Position numbers and translations under genes: made by a program. The notes under the pieces are model-generated. The model was not told where the DNA came from, ran no database searches, and worked only from the letters and a program-made list of their open reading frames with translations. 64,000 bases of DNA from NCBI RefSeq assembly GCF_025195095.1, contig NZ_JANAVZ010000001.1:124001-188000 (forward strand), in the 5' to 3' direction. This stretch comes from Paracoccus maritimus. Its GTDB lineage: Bacteria; Pseudomonadota; Alphaproteobacteria; Rhodobacterales; Rhodobacteraceae. Of this stretch, positions 26,686 to 36,880 are shown piece by piece; position 1 is the stretch's first letter, and each line of letters starts with the position of its first letter.

Positions 26686-28161
26686 TCAGAGCGCCAGAAC
26701 AGCCTGAACCGCCCGACGCCACGCGGAATACCGCCGGTCGCGGACAGCCTCATCCATGGCGGGTTCAAAGCGGCGATCCAGGCGCCAGGCCTTGGCGTAT
26801 TCGTCGGGGCCGGGGCAGATCCCGGCACGGTATCCGGCCAGCCACGCGGCCCCCTGCGCGGTGGTTTCGGTGTTTTCGGGTCGGTCCACGGGCGCGCCGA
26901 TGATGTCGGCAAGAAACTGCATCGCTGGTTCGTTGGCGGTCATGCCGCCATCGACCCGCAGCACCGCGTCATCGGCCTTTGCCCAGTCTGCACGCATCGC
27001 CTCAAGCAGGTCGCGGGTCTGAAACCCCACGCTTTCCAGCGCGGCACGCGCGAATTCGGCCGGCCCGGTATTGCGTGTCAGACCGAAGATCGCGCCCCGC
27101 GCTTCGGGGGCCCAATAGGGCGCGCCCAACCCCGTGAAGGCAGGCACCATGATGATCTGCTGGCTGTCGTCGGCCGTCGCGGACAGGGGCTGTGTCTCGG
27201 CGGCCTCGCGGATGATCTTCAGCCCGTCGCGAAGCCATTGCACCACGGCGCCCGCGATGAAGATGCTTCCCTCCAGCGCATAGGTGGTCTGACCGTCGAG
27301 GCGATAAGCGATGGTGGTCAGAAGGCGATTTCCGGAACGCACCGCCTGATCGCCGGTGTTCAGCAGCGCGAAACAGCCTGTCCCGTAGGTCGACTTCATC
27401 ATGCCGGGCTGGAAACAGGCCTGTCCGACGGTCGCTGCTTGCTGGTCACCCGCCACGCCAAGGATCGGCACCTCGCGCCCGAACAGGTCGGCCCGTGTCA
27501 TCCCGAAATCGTCGGCGCTGTCCCTGACCTCGGGCAGCAGAGCCATCGGCACGCCGAACAGCTTGCACATTTCCCGTGACCATTCGCCCTTGCGGATGTC
27601 GTACAGCAAGGTGCGGCTGGCATTGGTGGCATCGGTCACATGCGAGCGACCGTCGGTCAGTTTCCAGATCAGAAACGTGTCCACCGTGCCGAACGCAAGT
27701 TCGCCCGCCTCGGCACGCGCGCGCGCGCCCTCGACCTGATCCAGGATCCAGGCGATCTTGGTGGCGCTGAAATACGGGTCCAGAAGCAGCCCCGTGACGC
27801 CGGTCACCTGATCCTCGGTTCCCTCGTCCTTCAGCCGCTGGATCACGTCGGCAGTGCGGCGGTCCTGCCAGACGATGGCGCGGTGGATCGGCTGGCCGGT
27901 CTTGCGATCCCAGATCACCACCGTTTCGCGCTGATTGGTGATCCCGATCGCGTCGATTCGCGGATTGCCGGCTTTCTCAAGTGCGCCGCGCGCGGTGGCG
28001 GCGCTGGTCGTCCAGATGTCATCGGGTTCATGTTCTACCCAGCCCGAGCGGGGAAAATGCTGGCTGAATTCCTGCTGCGCGCTGGCCTGAACGCGCAGAT
28101 CGTCGCTGAACACCAGCGCGCGCGAGGATGTGGTGCCCTGATCCATCGCCAGTATCGTCAT
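26686..28161 (-). CDS. glpK: Glycerol kinase
   Basis: A 491-residue FGGY kinase converting glycerol to glycerol-3-phosphate. It begins [18 protein letters not shown] (phosphate loop DQGTTSSR), with [12 protein letters not shown], the substrate region [12 protein letters not shown] and the FGGY signatures [17 protein letters not shown] and [18 protein letters not shown]. Length matches E. coli GlpK (502). It is last in the glp locus, 136 bp after the binding-protein gene. Confidence 0.97.
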   Translation of the reverse strand: MTILAMDQGTTSSRALVFSDDLRVQASAQQEFSQHFPRSGWVEHEPDDIWTTSAATARGALEKAGNPRIDAIGITNQRETVVIWDRKTGQPIHRAIVWQDRRTADVIQRLKDEGTEDQVTGVTGLLLDPYFSATKIAWILDQVEGARARAEAGELAFGTVDTFLIWKLTDGRSHVTDATNASRTLLYDIRKGEWSREMCKLFGVPMALLPEVRDSADDFGMTRADLFGREVPILGVAGDQQAATVGQACFQPGMMKSTYGTGCFALLNTGDQAVRSGNRLLTTIAYRLDGQTTYALEGSIFIAGAVVQWLRDGLKIIREAAETQPLSATADDSQQIIMVPAFTGLGAPYWAPEARGAIFGLTRNTGPAEFARAALESVGFQTRDLLEAMRADWAKADDAVLRVDGGMTANEPAMQFLADIIGAPVDRPENTETTAQGAAWLAGYRAGICPGPDEYAKAWRLDRRFEPAMDEAVRDRRYSAWRRAVQAVLAL

Positions 28162-28175
28162 GCCCGCCTCCTGTC

Positions 28176-28258
28176 TTGGTTTCTTCTTTGCGCAAATACC
28201 CCCGCCCGAGATCTCTGTCCGGGCAGATGAAGAATCGGGTATCTGGGCAAAGAAGAAG
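28176..28258. repeat. Large imperfect palindrome in the glpV-glpK gap
   Basis: About 22 bases at 28176-28197 (TTCTTCTTTGC-type followed by AAATACCC) pair with about 22 bases ending near 28258 (GGGTATCTG followed by GCAAAGAAGAA), with two mismatches. The centre contains CCCCGCCCGAGA. It belongs to the same palindromic family as the element inside the flavoprotein gene. Confidence 0.5.
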
Positions 28259-28259
28259 A

Positions 28260-28279
28260 GGGCAGTCGGGTGACCGCCC
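28260..28279 (-). terminator. Terminator after glpV
   Basis: Eight-base-pair stem (28260-28267 with 28272-28279, one G-U pair in RNA), followed on the minus strand by TCTTCTTCTTTG. It lies 18 bp past the glpV stop codon and would reduce read-through into glpK. Confidence 0.6.
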
Positions 28280-28297
28280 CCTGTCGTGGTGTCGTGT

Positions 28298-30010
28298 TTA
28301 TTCCTGCCAGCTCTTCACCAGCTCGTCATAGCTGACAGTTTCCGGCTGCGGCTTCTCGTTTTCAAGCTTCAGCTGAGGTGCGATGGTGCCGTTTTCCTTG
28401 GCATAGTTGTTCCACCATTCCAGGTCATGCTCTTCGGCCATCTTCGGACCGATATCGCCCTGGATGCCGGCGCGCTCCAGCCGTTCCATGACCTTTTCCT
28501 GCTCGGCGCACAGGCTGTCCATGGCTTCCTGGGCGGTCTTGGCGCCCGAGGATGCGTCACCGATCGCCTGCCACCACAGCTGTGCCAGCTTCGGATAATC
28601 CGGGACGTTGGTACCTGTCGGCGACCAGTTCAGCCGGGCGGGCGAACGGTAGAATTCGACCAGACCGCCCAGCTTGGGCGCGCGCTCGGTGAAGCTGTCA
28701 TGCTGGATCGACGATTCGCGGATGAAGGTCAGGCCGACATGGCTTTTCTTCACGTCCACGGTCTTCGAGGTGACGAACTGCGCGTAAAGCCACGCGGCCT
28801 TGGCACGGTCATCGGGCGTCGATTTCAGCAGCGTCCAGGAACCGGCATCCTGATAGCCCAGCTTCATGCCGTCCTGCCAATAGGCGCCATGCGGCGAGGG
28901 GGCCATGCGCCATTTCGGCGTGCCGTCCTCGTTCACGACGGGCAGGCCGTCCTTGACCATGTCGGCGGTGAATGCGGTGTACCAGAACATCTGCTGGGCG
29001 ATCTCACCCTGCGCGGGAACCGGGCCGCTTTCGCTGAAGGTCATGCCCTGCGCCGCGGGGGGCGCATAGGATTCCATCCAGTCCAGGTATTTCTGGATCG
29101 CATAGACCGAAGCCGGGCCGTTGGTGTCGCCGCCGCGCGCCACGCAGGATCCGACCGGGCGGCTGTTCTCATCGACGCGGATGCCCCATTCATCGACCGG
29201 CACACCGTTCGGGATTCCTTTGTCGCCGTTTCCGGCCATCGACAGCCAGGCGTCGGTGAAGCGCCATCCAAGGCTGGGGTCCTTCTTGCCATAGTCCATA
29301 TGGCCGAAGACCTTCTTGCCGTCGATTTCGCGACCGGTGAAGAATTCGGCGATGTCCTGATAGGCCGACCAGTTCACCGGAACGCCCAGGTCATAGCCGT
29401 ATTTTTCCTTGAATTCGGCAGCGATCTCGGGGTCGTTGAACCAGTCATAGCGGAACCAGTAGAGATTCGCGAATTGCTGGTCGGGCAGCTGATAGATGTC
29501 GCCATCGGGCGCGGTGGTAAAGCTGATCCCGATGAAGTCGTCGATGTCGAGATTGGGGTTGGTGACGTCCGCACCCTCGTTCGCCATCCAGTCGGTCAGG
29601 CTGCGGGCCTGCTGATAGCGCCAATGCGTGCCGATCAGGTCGCTGTCGTTGACATAGGCGTCATAGACATTCTCGCCCGACTGCATCTGGGTCTGCAGCT
29701 TCTCGACCACGTCGCCTTCGCCGATCAGGTCATGGGTGATGTTGATGCCGGTGATGGCACTGAACGCGGGGGCCAGCACTTTGGCCTCGTATTCATGGGT
29801 GGTGATGGTTTCCGACACCACGTTGATGTCCATCCCGGCGAAAGGCTGCGCGGCGTCGATGAACCATTGCATCTCGGCCTCCTGTTCCTCTCGGGTCAGG
29901 GTCGAGTTGTCGATTTCAGCATCGAGAAATTCCTTTGCCTCCTCGATGCCCGCCTGTGCGGCGGTCACCATCAGCGCAAGCGCCATGGCGGTCGTCAGAT
30001 GTAGTTTCAT
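28298..30010 (-). CDS. glpV: Glycerol ABC transporter substrate-binding protein
   Basis: A 570-residue periplasmic binding protein, large for its class, as in the rhizobial glycerol transporter GlpSTPQV. The signal peptide is [20 protein letters not shown]. Solute-binding features include [37 protein letters not shown] and many tryptophans near the C-terminus. The start at 30010 follows GGGAGGGAG. It delivers glycerol to the GlpPQ permease. It follows glpU by 40 bp. Confidence 0.92.
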   Translation of the reverse strand: MKLHLTTAMALALMVTAAQAGIEEAKEFLDAEIDNSTLTREEQEAEMQWFIDAAQPFAGMDINVVSETITTHEYEAKVLAPAFSAITGINITHDLIGEGDVVEKLQTQMQSGENVYDAYVNDSDLIGTHWRYQQARSLTDWMANEGADVTNPNLDIDDFIGISFTTAPDGDIYQLPDQQFANLYWFRYDWFNDPEIAAEFKEKYGYDLGVPVNWSAYQDIAEFFTGREIDGKKVFGHMDYGKKDPSLGWRFTDAWLSMAGNGDKGIPNGVPVDEWGIRVDENSRPVGSCVARGGDTNGPASVYAIQKYLDWMESYAPPAAQGMTFSESGPVPAQGEIAQQMFWYTAFTADMVKDGLPVVNEDGTPKWRMAPSPHGAYWQDGMKLGYQDAGSWTLLKSTPDDRAKAAWLYAQFVTSKTVDVKKSHVGLTFIRESSIQHDSFTERAPKLGGLVEFYRSPARLNWSPTGTNVPDYPKLAQLWWQAIGDASSGAKTAQEAMDSLCAEQEKVMERLERAGIQGDIGPKMAEEHDLEWWNNYAKENGTIAPQLKLENEKPQPETVSYDELVKSWQE

Positions 30011-30050
30011 GGTCTCCCTCCCATTGGATGCCGGTTTACCCCGGCGGTTC

Positions 30051-30449
30051 TCACACCCAGCGGAACACCGCCGCGGCGTAGATGATCGCGCAGGCCAGCC
30101 CGCCCCAGACGGGTGTGCCGATCGCGCCAAGCCAGATCAGACAGATGAAGGCGCTGCCCAGAAGGCTGATGAACAGCCGGTCGCCGCGCGTCGTGGTGAT
30201 GCCCAGAACGCCCTTGCGCGGGGTCTCGGGAAAGCGGATGGCAAGATAGGTGAACAGGATCAGCAGCCCCGCGATGATTGTAAAGAACAGCGCGCTGGGA
30301 AAGGTCCATGCCATCCAGCCGCCGGGATTCAAGCTGCCGAACCAGTCCCGTGCATCATCGCGCATCGGCACCAGCGTGGTCAGCCAGAAGGCGAAGCCAA
30401 GCCAGACGATGCCCAGGATCGCGAAGCCGAGATTGACCGATTTACGCAT
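30051..30449 (-). CDS. glpU: DUF2160 membrane protein of the glycerol transporter locus
   Basis: A 132-residue membrane protein with four predicted helices (about 8-28, 51-72, 92-112, 113-130). DUF2160 proteins are nearly always encoded between the second permease and the binding protein of this transporter and are named GlpU in rhizobia; no biochemical role is established. The start at 30449 (MRKSVNLGF) is preceded by GAAAGGGCC. Confidence 0.87.
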   Translation of the reverse strand: MRKSVNLGFAILGIVWLGFAFWLTTLVPMRDDARDWFGSLNPGGWMAWTFPSALFFTIIAGLLILFTYLAIRFPETPRKGVLGITTTRGDRLFISLLGSAFICLIWLGAIGTPVWGGLACAIIYAAAVFRWV

Positions 30450-30473
30450 GACGCGGCCCTTTCGATTGCGTCC

Positions 30474-30540
30474 CGCGACGGCTGGGGATTTTACCCCCAG
30501 GCCCCCAGAATATTCGGGCAAAAGAGAAGACGGAGAGCTG
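30474..30540. repeat. Palindromic repeat unit in the glpQ-glpU gap
   Basis: The element has GGGATTTTACCCCCAGGCCCCC followed by GAATATTCGGGCAAAAG on the plus strand. It shares the CCCCC-ATATT-CAAAAGAGAAG layout with the copies at 23881 and 28176. I see no gene in this 96-base gap. Confidence 0.45.
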
Positions 30541-30545
30541 CGTCA

Positions 30546-31366
30546 TCACACCCTCCCCAGGGCGAAGCCCTTGGCGATGTAGTTGCGCACGAACCAGATG
30601 ACCAAGGCGCCCGGTATGATGGTCAGGATGCCCGCTGCCGCCAGCACGCCCCAGTCGAGGCCCGAGGCGCTGACCGTGCGGGTCATGGTCGCCGCGATGG
30701 GTTTGGCGTTCACCGAAGTCAGCGTGCGTGACAGCAGAAGTTCGACCCACGAGAACATGAAGCAGAAGAAGGCGGCAACCCCGATGCCCGATGCGATCAG
30801 CGGCATGAAGATGCGCGTGAAGAAGCGCGGGAAGGAATAGCCGTCGATATAGGCAGTCTCGTCGATCTCGCGCGGGACGCCCGACATGAAGCCTTCCAGG
30901 ATCCACACCGCTAGCGGCACGTTGAACAGGCAATGCGCCAGCGCTACCGCGATATGCGTGTCAAACAGCCCGATCGACGAATAAAGCTGAAAGAACGGCA
31001 AGGCGAAGACTGCCGCCGGCGCCATGCGGTTGGTCAATAGCCAGAAAAACAGATGCTTGTCGCCCAGAAACCGATAGCGCGAGAACGCATAGGCGGCGGG
31101 CAGCGCGACGGTAATCGAGATGACCGTGTTCATCACGACATAGATCAGGCTGTTCACATAACCCATGTACCATGACGGATCGGTCAGGATCGTGCGATAG
31201 TTTTCCAGCGTTGGATTGCGCGGCCACAGGCTGAAGGCCCCGAGAATCTCGGTGTTGGTCTTCAGGCTCATGTTCAGCAGCCAGTAGATCGGCAGCATGA
31301 GGAAAAGAAGATACAGCGCCATCACCAGCGCCGCACCCCGGCCTTTCGATTCTGCGACTGCGGCCA

Positions 31367-31367
<1 letters not shown>
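30546..31367 (-). CDS. glpQ: Glycerol ABC transporter permease GlpQ
   Basis: A 273-residue permease of the MalG/UgpE type with six helices. The EAA loop is EIDETAYIDGYSFPRFFTRIFMPLIASG. It begins MAAVAESKGRGAALVMALYLLFLML; its ATG overlaps the stop of glpP by one base (TAATG). It forms the transmembrane pore with GlpP. A 96-bp gap containing a palindromic repeat separates it from glpU. Confidence 0.93.
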
Positions 31368-32232
<865 letters not shown>

Positions 32233-32236
<4 letters not shown>

Positions 32237-33324
32237 GCGGCCCTTTCCTGTCTTGCGGGGTCCGCGCGCCAGTCATCGACATAGACATGGGCATGCGCGG
32301 GATCGATGATGACCCGATCGGTGTCCGCCGGGATCGGCTGGCCTTCCGGGACGATGACGTTCACATCCGCACGCTCGACCTGGCCCCGCACGATGCGGTG
32401 GTGGCCGACATCCTCGATGCGTTTCACCGTGAAGGGAAGGCCGGCGCCACCCGCGCCAAGCCGCAGGAATTCCGGGCGGATGCCGATCTGGGTCTTGCCT
32501 GCCAAGGCGCCATAGCCGTGCGCCAGCGCGATTTCGGTGCCCGCGACATGGGCGGTCGCGCCATCGATCCGCGCATCCAGCAGGTTCATGCCGGGCGATC
32601 CGATGAAATAGCCGACGAAGGTGTGTTCCGGCGCGTCGAACAGCGCTTGGGGTGTTCCGGCCTGCACGACCCGGCCGTCATACATGACCACGACCTGGTC
32701 GGCGAAGGTCAGCGCCTCGGTCTGGTCATGGGTGACATAGATCATCGTGTGACCGAACCGGCGATGCAGGTCCTTCAGCTGCGTGCGCAGTTCCCACTTC
32801 ATGTGCGGGTCGATCACGGTCAGCGGCTCGTCGAAAAGGATCGCGTTCACGTCCTGCCGGACCATGCCGCGTCCAAGGCTGATCTTCTGCTTGGCATCCG
32901 CCGTCAGGCCCCGCGCGCGGCGGTCCAGCACCCCGGTCATGCCGATCATCTCGGCCACCTCGGCCACACGGGACGCGATGACATCCGCCGCCAGACCACG
33001 GTTCTTCAGGGGAAAGGCCAGATTTTCGCGGACCGACATGGTGTCGTAGACAACCGGAAACTGGAACACCTGCGCGATGTTGCGTTCCATCGTGGGCAAC
33101 CCGGTCACGTCCCGGTCTCCGAACAGGATGCGCCCTTGCGACGGCACCAGCAGTCCCGAAATGATGTTCAGCAGCGTCGATTTTCCGCAGCCCGACGACC
33201 CCAGCAGCGCATAGGCCCCGCCGTCCTGCCATGTCAGTGTCATCGGCTTCAGCGCCCAGTCGGCGTCGCCCGACGGGTTCGGCAGATAGCTGTGGGCAAG
33301 GTTTTCCAGTGTGATCTCGGTCAT
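32233..33324 (-). CDS. glpT: Glycerol ABC transporter ATP-binding protein GlpT
   Basis: A 363-residue CUT-type ATPase with a C-terminal TOBE-like regulatory domain. Walker A is GSSGCGKST (~38-46), Walker B AILFDEPLTVIDPH and the H-loop VTHDQTEAL. The signature motif is degenerate: KISLGRGMV instead of LSGGQ. Paired with GlpS, which keeps LSGGQ, this suggests a heterodimer with one consensus and one non-consensus ATP site. It overlaps both neighbours by four bases. Confidence 0.92.
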
Positions 33325-34415
33325 GCTTCCTCCGCCACGGCTGTCCGGGCCTCGGCCGCGTAGGGCGCGGCGCGGGCCAGCGCCCCTTCGGGCGTGAAAA
33401 GATAGATATGTGCGGGGTCCAGCCAGACGGTCAGGTTCTGGCCGTGATCCAGCTTGTGGACACCGTTGACCAGCCCGACCCAGCGATCCGGCCCGTGGCG
33501 CAGATGCAGGAATGTCTCGGCGCCGGTGATCTCGGTCGTGTCCAGCACCGTGGACAGCGGCACCGCGCCGGGCCGTTCATGCAGCGACAGATGCGCGGGG
33601 CGGAAACCGGCCATGTAATCGCCATCGGGCAGCCCGCCCGCATCCCATCCGGCGGCGTGGATTGCCGCGCGGCCGGCGCGCAGCGCGACCTGCTTGAAGT
33701 TCATCGGCGGATCCGAAAAGACCCGTGCCGTGGTGGCGTCTTCGGGCGCGCGATAGACCTGCGGGGTGGGGCCGAACTGGGTGATCCGACCCTCCCACAG
33801 GGTCGCGGTGTGACCACCCAGCAGCAACGCCTCTTCGGGTTCGGTGGTGGCATAGACGAAGATCGCGCCGGATTCCTCGAAGATGCGGGGAATTTCCACG
33901 CGCAATTCCTCGCGCAGCTTGTAGTCCAGATTGGCCAGCGGTTCGTCCAGCAGCACCAGCCCGGCATCCTTCACCAGCGCACGCGCCAGCGCACAACGCT
34001 GTTGCTGTCCGCCCGACAGTTCCAGCGGTTTGCGGTCCAGCATCGGCGTCAGGCGCATCATCTCGGCTGTCGCCCGCACCCGGCGGTCGATCTCGTCCTT
34101 CTTCACCCCCATCAGGCGAAGGGGTGAGGCGACGTTGTCATAGACGCTCATCGACGGGTAGTTGATGAACTGCTGATAGACCATCGCGACCTTGCGATCC
34201 TGCACCCGCTGATCGGTCACGTCCTGACCGTTCCAGAACACCCGTCCCTGCGTCGGTTTGTCCAGCCCGGCCATCAGCCGCATCAGCGTGGTCTTTCCGG
34301 CCAGGGTCGGTCCCAGCAGGACGTTCATGCTGCCGGGGCGCAGCGTCAGGTCGGTCGGATGGATATGCACCCGGCCGCTGACCGATTTCGAGATCCCGCG
34401 CAGTTCCAGCGTCAT
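33321..34415 (-). CDS. glpS: Glycerol ABC transporter ATP-binding protein GlpS
   Basis: A 364-residue CUT-type ATPase. Walker A GPTLAGKTT (~35-43), signature LSGGQQQRCALARAL, Walker B LVLLDEPLANLDYK, and a C-terminal OB-like domain. The D-loop is followed by KLREELRVEIPRIFEESGAIFVYATTEPEEAL, where the usual H-loop histidine is replaced (TTEPEEA instead of THDQ). It overlaps glpD and glpT by four bases each. Confidence 0.92.
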   Translation of the reverse strand: MTLELRGISKSVSGRVHIHPTDLTLRPGSMNVLLGPTLAGKTTLMRLMAGLDKPTQGRVFWNGQDVTDQRVQDRKVAMVYQQFINYPSMSVYDNVASPLRLMGVKKDEIDRRVRATAEMMRLTPMLDRKPLELSGGQQQRCALARALVKDAGLVLLDEPLANLDYKLREELRVEIPRIFEESGAIFVYATTEPEEALLLGGHTATLWEGRITQFGPTPQVYRAPEDATTARVFSDPPMNFKQVALRAGRAAIHAAGWDAGGLPDGDYMAGFRPAHLSLHERPGAVPLSTVLDTTEITGAETFLHLRHGPDRWVGLVNGVHKLDHGQNLTVWLDPAHIYLFTPEGALARAAPYAAEARTAVAEEA

Positions 34416-35962
34416 GCAGCTGCCCTTTTCTGGCTCATCCAGTCATCAAGTTCTGCGATCTGCGCCGCCGTCAGGCGCAGTCCCAGCTTGCTGCGTCGCC
34501 AGACCACGTCATCGGCATGGCGGGCGAATTCATGGCGCATCAGCCACTCTACCTCGGCTTCGGTCAAAGTCGCGCCGAAATCGCGACCCAGATCGGCCGC
34601 CGATCCGGCGCCGGCCAGCATTGCCTGCGCATCGGTGCCATAGGCGCGCACCAGCCGCGTGGCCCATGCATCATCAAGGAACGGATGGGCGGTCCGCAGG
34701 CCATTGATCAGCGCGGCGACCCCATCGACCGGGAAATCGCCCCCCGGCAACGGGGTGCCGGCGGTCCAGGCCTTGTCCGCGTGCGGAAAATGCGCCACCA
34801 GCTTGTCCATCGCGTGTTCCGCCAGGCGGCGATAGGTGGTGATCTTGCCGCCGAAGACGTTCAGGCAGGGCACCCCCTTGTCGTCAAGGGAAAGCACATA
34901 ATCGCGGGTTGCCGCCGTCGCCGATTTCGCGCCGTCGTCATACAGCGGACGCACCCCGGAATAGGTCCAGACGATCTGGTCTGGACTCACCGGTTTCGCG
35001 AAATATTCGGACGCAAAGCGGCACAGATAGTCCTGTTCCTCGGGCGTGCATTCGGCCTCCAGCGGGCTGCCGTGGTGGTCGCGGTCGGTGGTCCCGATCA
35101 GCGTGAAATCGGTCTGGTAGGGGATCGCGAAGATGATCCGCCCGTCATGCCCCTGAAAGAAATACGCCTTGTCGTGATCGTACAGCCTGGGCACCACGAT
35201 ATGGCTGCCGCGCACCAGGCGCACGGTCTCGCGGCTGTCCAGATGCGCCACGTCGCGGATCACGCTGCCCACCCAGGGTCCGCCCGCATTGACCAGCGCG
35301 CGGGCATGGAACACCCGCCCGTCATCCAGCGATACCCGCCACAGATCGCCGTCGCGCGCGGCCTCGGCCACGCGGGTCCCGACCATGATTTCAGCGCCGC
35401 GAATCGCTGCATCGCGTGCGTTCAGCGACACAAGGCGCGCATCCTCGACCCAGCAATCGCTGTATTCATAGGCTTTCTGCAACCGGTCCTTCAGCGGTGC
35501 GCCCTCGGGCGTACCGCGCAGCGACAGTGACCGTGTGCCGGGCAGGATCTTCCGTCCGCCCAGATTGTCATACAGAAACAGCCCGGCGCGGATCAGGAAA
35601 TTCGGCCGATGCCCCTTGTTCCACGGCATCAGCAGCGCCAGCGCCTTGCTGACCGGGGTGTCGGATTCGAAGGTCATGTGCGGATCCAGCGGCAGGACGA
35701 AGCGCATCGGCCAGCTGATATGCGGCATCGCCCGCAGCAGCACCTCGCGCTCTTTCAGCGCCTCGCGGACCAGCCGAATCTCCAGATATTCCAGATAGCG
35801 CAGCCCGCCATGAAACAGCTTGGTCGATTTCGAACTGGTGGCTTGGGCCAGATCGCCCATCTCGGCAAGCCGAACCGACAGGCCGCGGCCCGCCGCGTCC
35901 CGCGCGATCCCGCATCCATTGATGCCGCCGCCGATAATGAAAAGGTCGGTTGTGTCCGACAT
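34412..35962 (-). CDS. glpD: Glycerol-3-phosphate dehydrogenase (aerobic, FAD)
   Basis: A 516-residue membrane-associated flavoenzyme oxidising glycerol-3-phosphate to dihydroxyacetone phosphate and passing electrons to ubiquinone. The FAD motif GGGINGCGIARDAAGRGLSV starts at ~11. Family blocks include SSKSTKLFHGGLRYLEYLE and TTDRDHHGSP. The start at 35962 follows GGGAGGAG. It is the first gene of the minus-strand glp operon and is divergent from glpR. Confidence 0.96.
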   Translation of the reverse strand: MSDTTDLFIIGGGINGCGIARDAAGRGLSVRLAEMGDLAQATSSKSTKLFHGGLRYLEYLEIRLVREALKEREVLLRAMPHISWPMRFVLPLDPHMTFESDTPVSKALALLMPWNKGHRPNFLIRAGLFLYDNLGGRKILPGTRSLSLRGTPEGAPLKDRLQKAYEYSDCWVEDARLVSLNARDAAIRGAEIMVGTRVAEAARDGDLWRVSLDDGRVFHARALVNAGGPWVGSVIRDVAHLDSRETVRLVRGSHIVVPRLYDHDKAYFFQGHDGRIIFAIPYQTDFTLIGTTDRDHHGSPLEAECTPEEQDYLCRFASEYFAKPVSPDQIVWTYSGVRPLYDDGAKSATAATRDYVLSLDDKGVPCLNVFGGKITTYRRLAEHAMDKLVAHFPHADKAWTAGTPLPGGDFPVDGVAALINGLRTAHPFLDDAWATRLVRAYGTDAQAMLAGAGSAADLGRDFGATLTEAEVEWLMRHEFARHADDVVWRRSKLGLRLTAAQIAELDDWMSQKRAAA

Positions 35963-36013
35963 GGCTCCTCCCAAAGCTGATTTATCCGATCACGCTGTCG
36001 TGTCGTCTGTCAA

Positions 36014-36065
36014 CGAATATTTTCGTAGATGCGCGTTTACATTCGGATTGACAAAAAACGCGCAT
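36014..36065. promoter_or_regulatory. glpD-glpR divergent operator region
   Basis: The 135-bp gap contains CGAA-TATT-TTCG (36014-36025) and a perfect ten-base inverted repeat ATGCGCGTTT / AAACGCGCAT (36029-36038 and 36056-36065, 17-base spacer) that encloses a TTGACA at 36048. GlpR of the DeoR family is the obvious candidate to bind here and repress both directions until glycerol-3-phosphate is present. Confidence 0.6.
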
Positions 36066-36097
36066 GACGCTTCCGTGAGGGAAAGGGGAGGGCGGCG

Positions 36098-36859
36098 ATG
36101 GCCATGAACATCCGCCAAATGGAAATTCTGGATCTGGCCCGAGCGACCGGCCGCGTCGCGGTCGAGGAACTGGCCGAACGATTCGACGTGACGCTGCAGA
36201 CCATCCGCCGCGATCTGGGCGAACTGGCCGATCAGGGCATGCTGGATCGTGTCCATGGCGGCGCGGTGATGCGATCCGGCGTCAGCAATATCGGCTACGA
36301 GGAAAGGCGCCGGATGAACGAGGATGCCAAGGCCGCCATCGCGCGGGCCTGCGCGGCGCAGATTCCCGATAATTCCTCGATCATCATCAACCTGGGCACC
36401 ACGACCGAAGCGGTGGCCCGCGAATTGCTGGCGCACCGCAACCTGACGGTGATCACCAACAACATGAACGTCGCCAACATCCTTGTCGCCAATGAAAGCT
36501 GCGAAATCATGGTGGCGGGCGGCGCGCTGCGGCGGACGGATGGCGGGCTGGTCGGCGATCTGACGACCGAGTTCATGGCGCAGTTCAAGCCGGACTACGC
36601 GATCATCGGCACCTCGGCACTGGATGCCGACGGCGATCTGCTGGATTTCGACATGGCCGAAGTCCGCGTCAGCCGCGCCATCGCAGGCCTGGCGCGACGG
36701 GCCTATCTGGTGACCGATATCAGCAAGCTGGAACGTTCCGCACCGGTCCGCATCATCTCGATGCAGGATCTGGACACGGTGTTCGTGGACAAGCCCTTGC
36801 CCGCGCCCCTGACGCAGAAATGCGCCGAATGGGACACGCGCGTGATCGTCGCCGATTGA
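36098..36859 (+). CDS. glpR: DeoR-family glycerol-3-phosphate regulon repressor
   Basis: A 253-residue DeoR-type repressor. The N-terminal winged helix reads NIRQMEILDLARATGRVAVEELAERFDVTLQTIRRDLGELADQGML, followed by the VHGGAV linker. The C-terminal sugar-phosphate sensor has NLGTTTEAVARELL and GIGTSALD-like IIGTSALDADGDLLDFD. A GGGGAGG site precedes the start. Divergent position next to glpD supports the GlpR assignment. Confidence 0.9.
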   Translation: MAMNIRQMEILDLARATGRVAVEELAERFDVTLQTIRRDLGELADQGMLDRVHGGAVMRSGVSNIGYEERRRMNEDAKAAIARACAAQIPDNSSIIINLGTTTEAVARELLAHRNLTVITNNMNVANILVANESCEIMVAGGALRRTDGGLVGDLTTEFMAQFKPDYAIIGTSALDADGDLLDFDMAEVRVSRAIAGLARRAYLVTDISKLERSAPVRIISMQDLDTVFVDKPLPAPLTQKCAEWDTRVIVAD

Positions 36860-36880
36860 GGCGCGAAACCCGCCCGCGCT

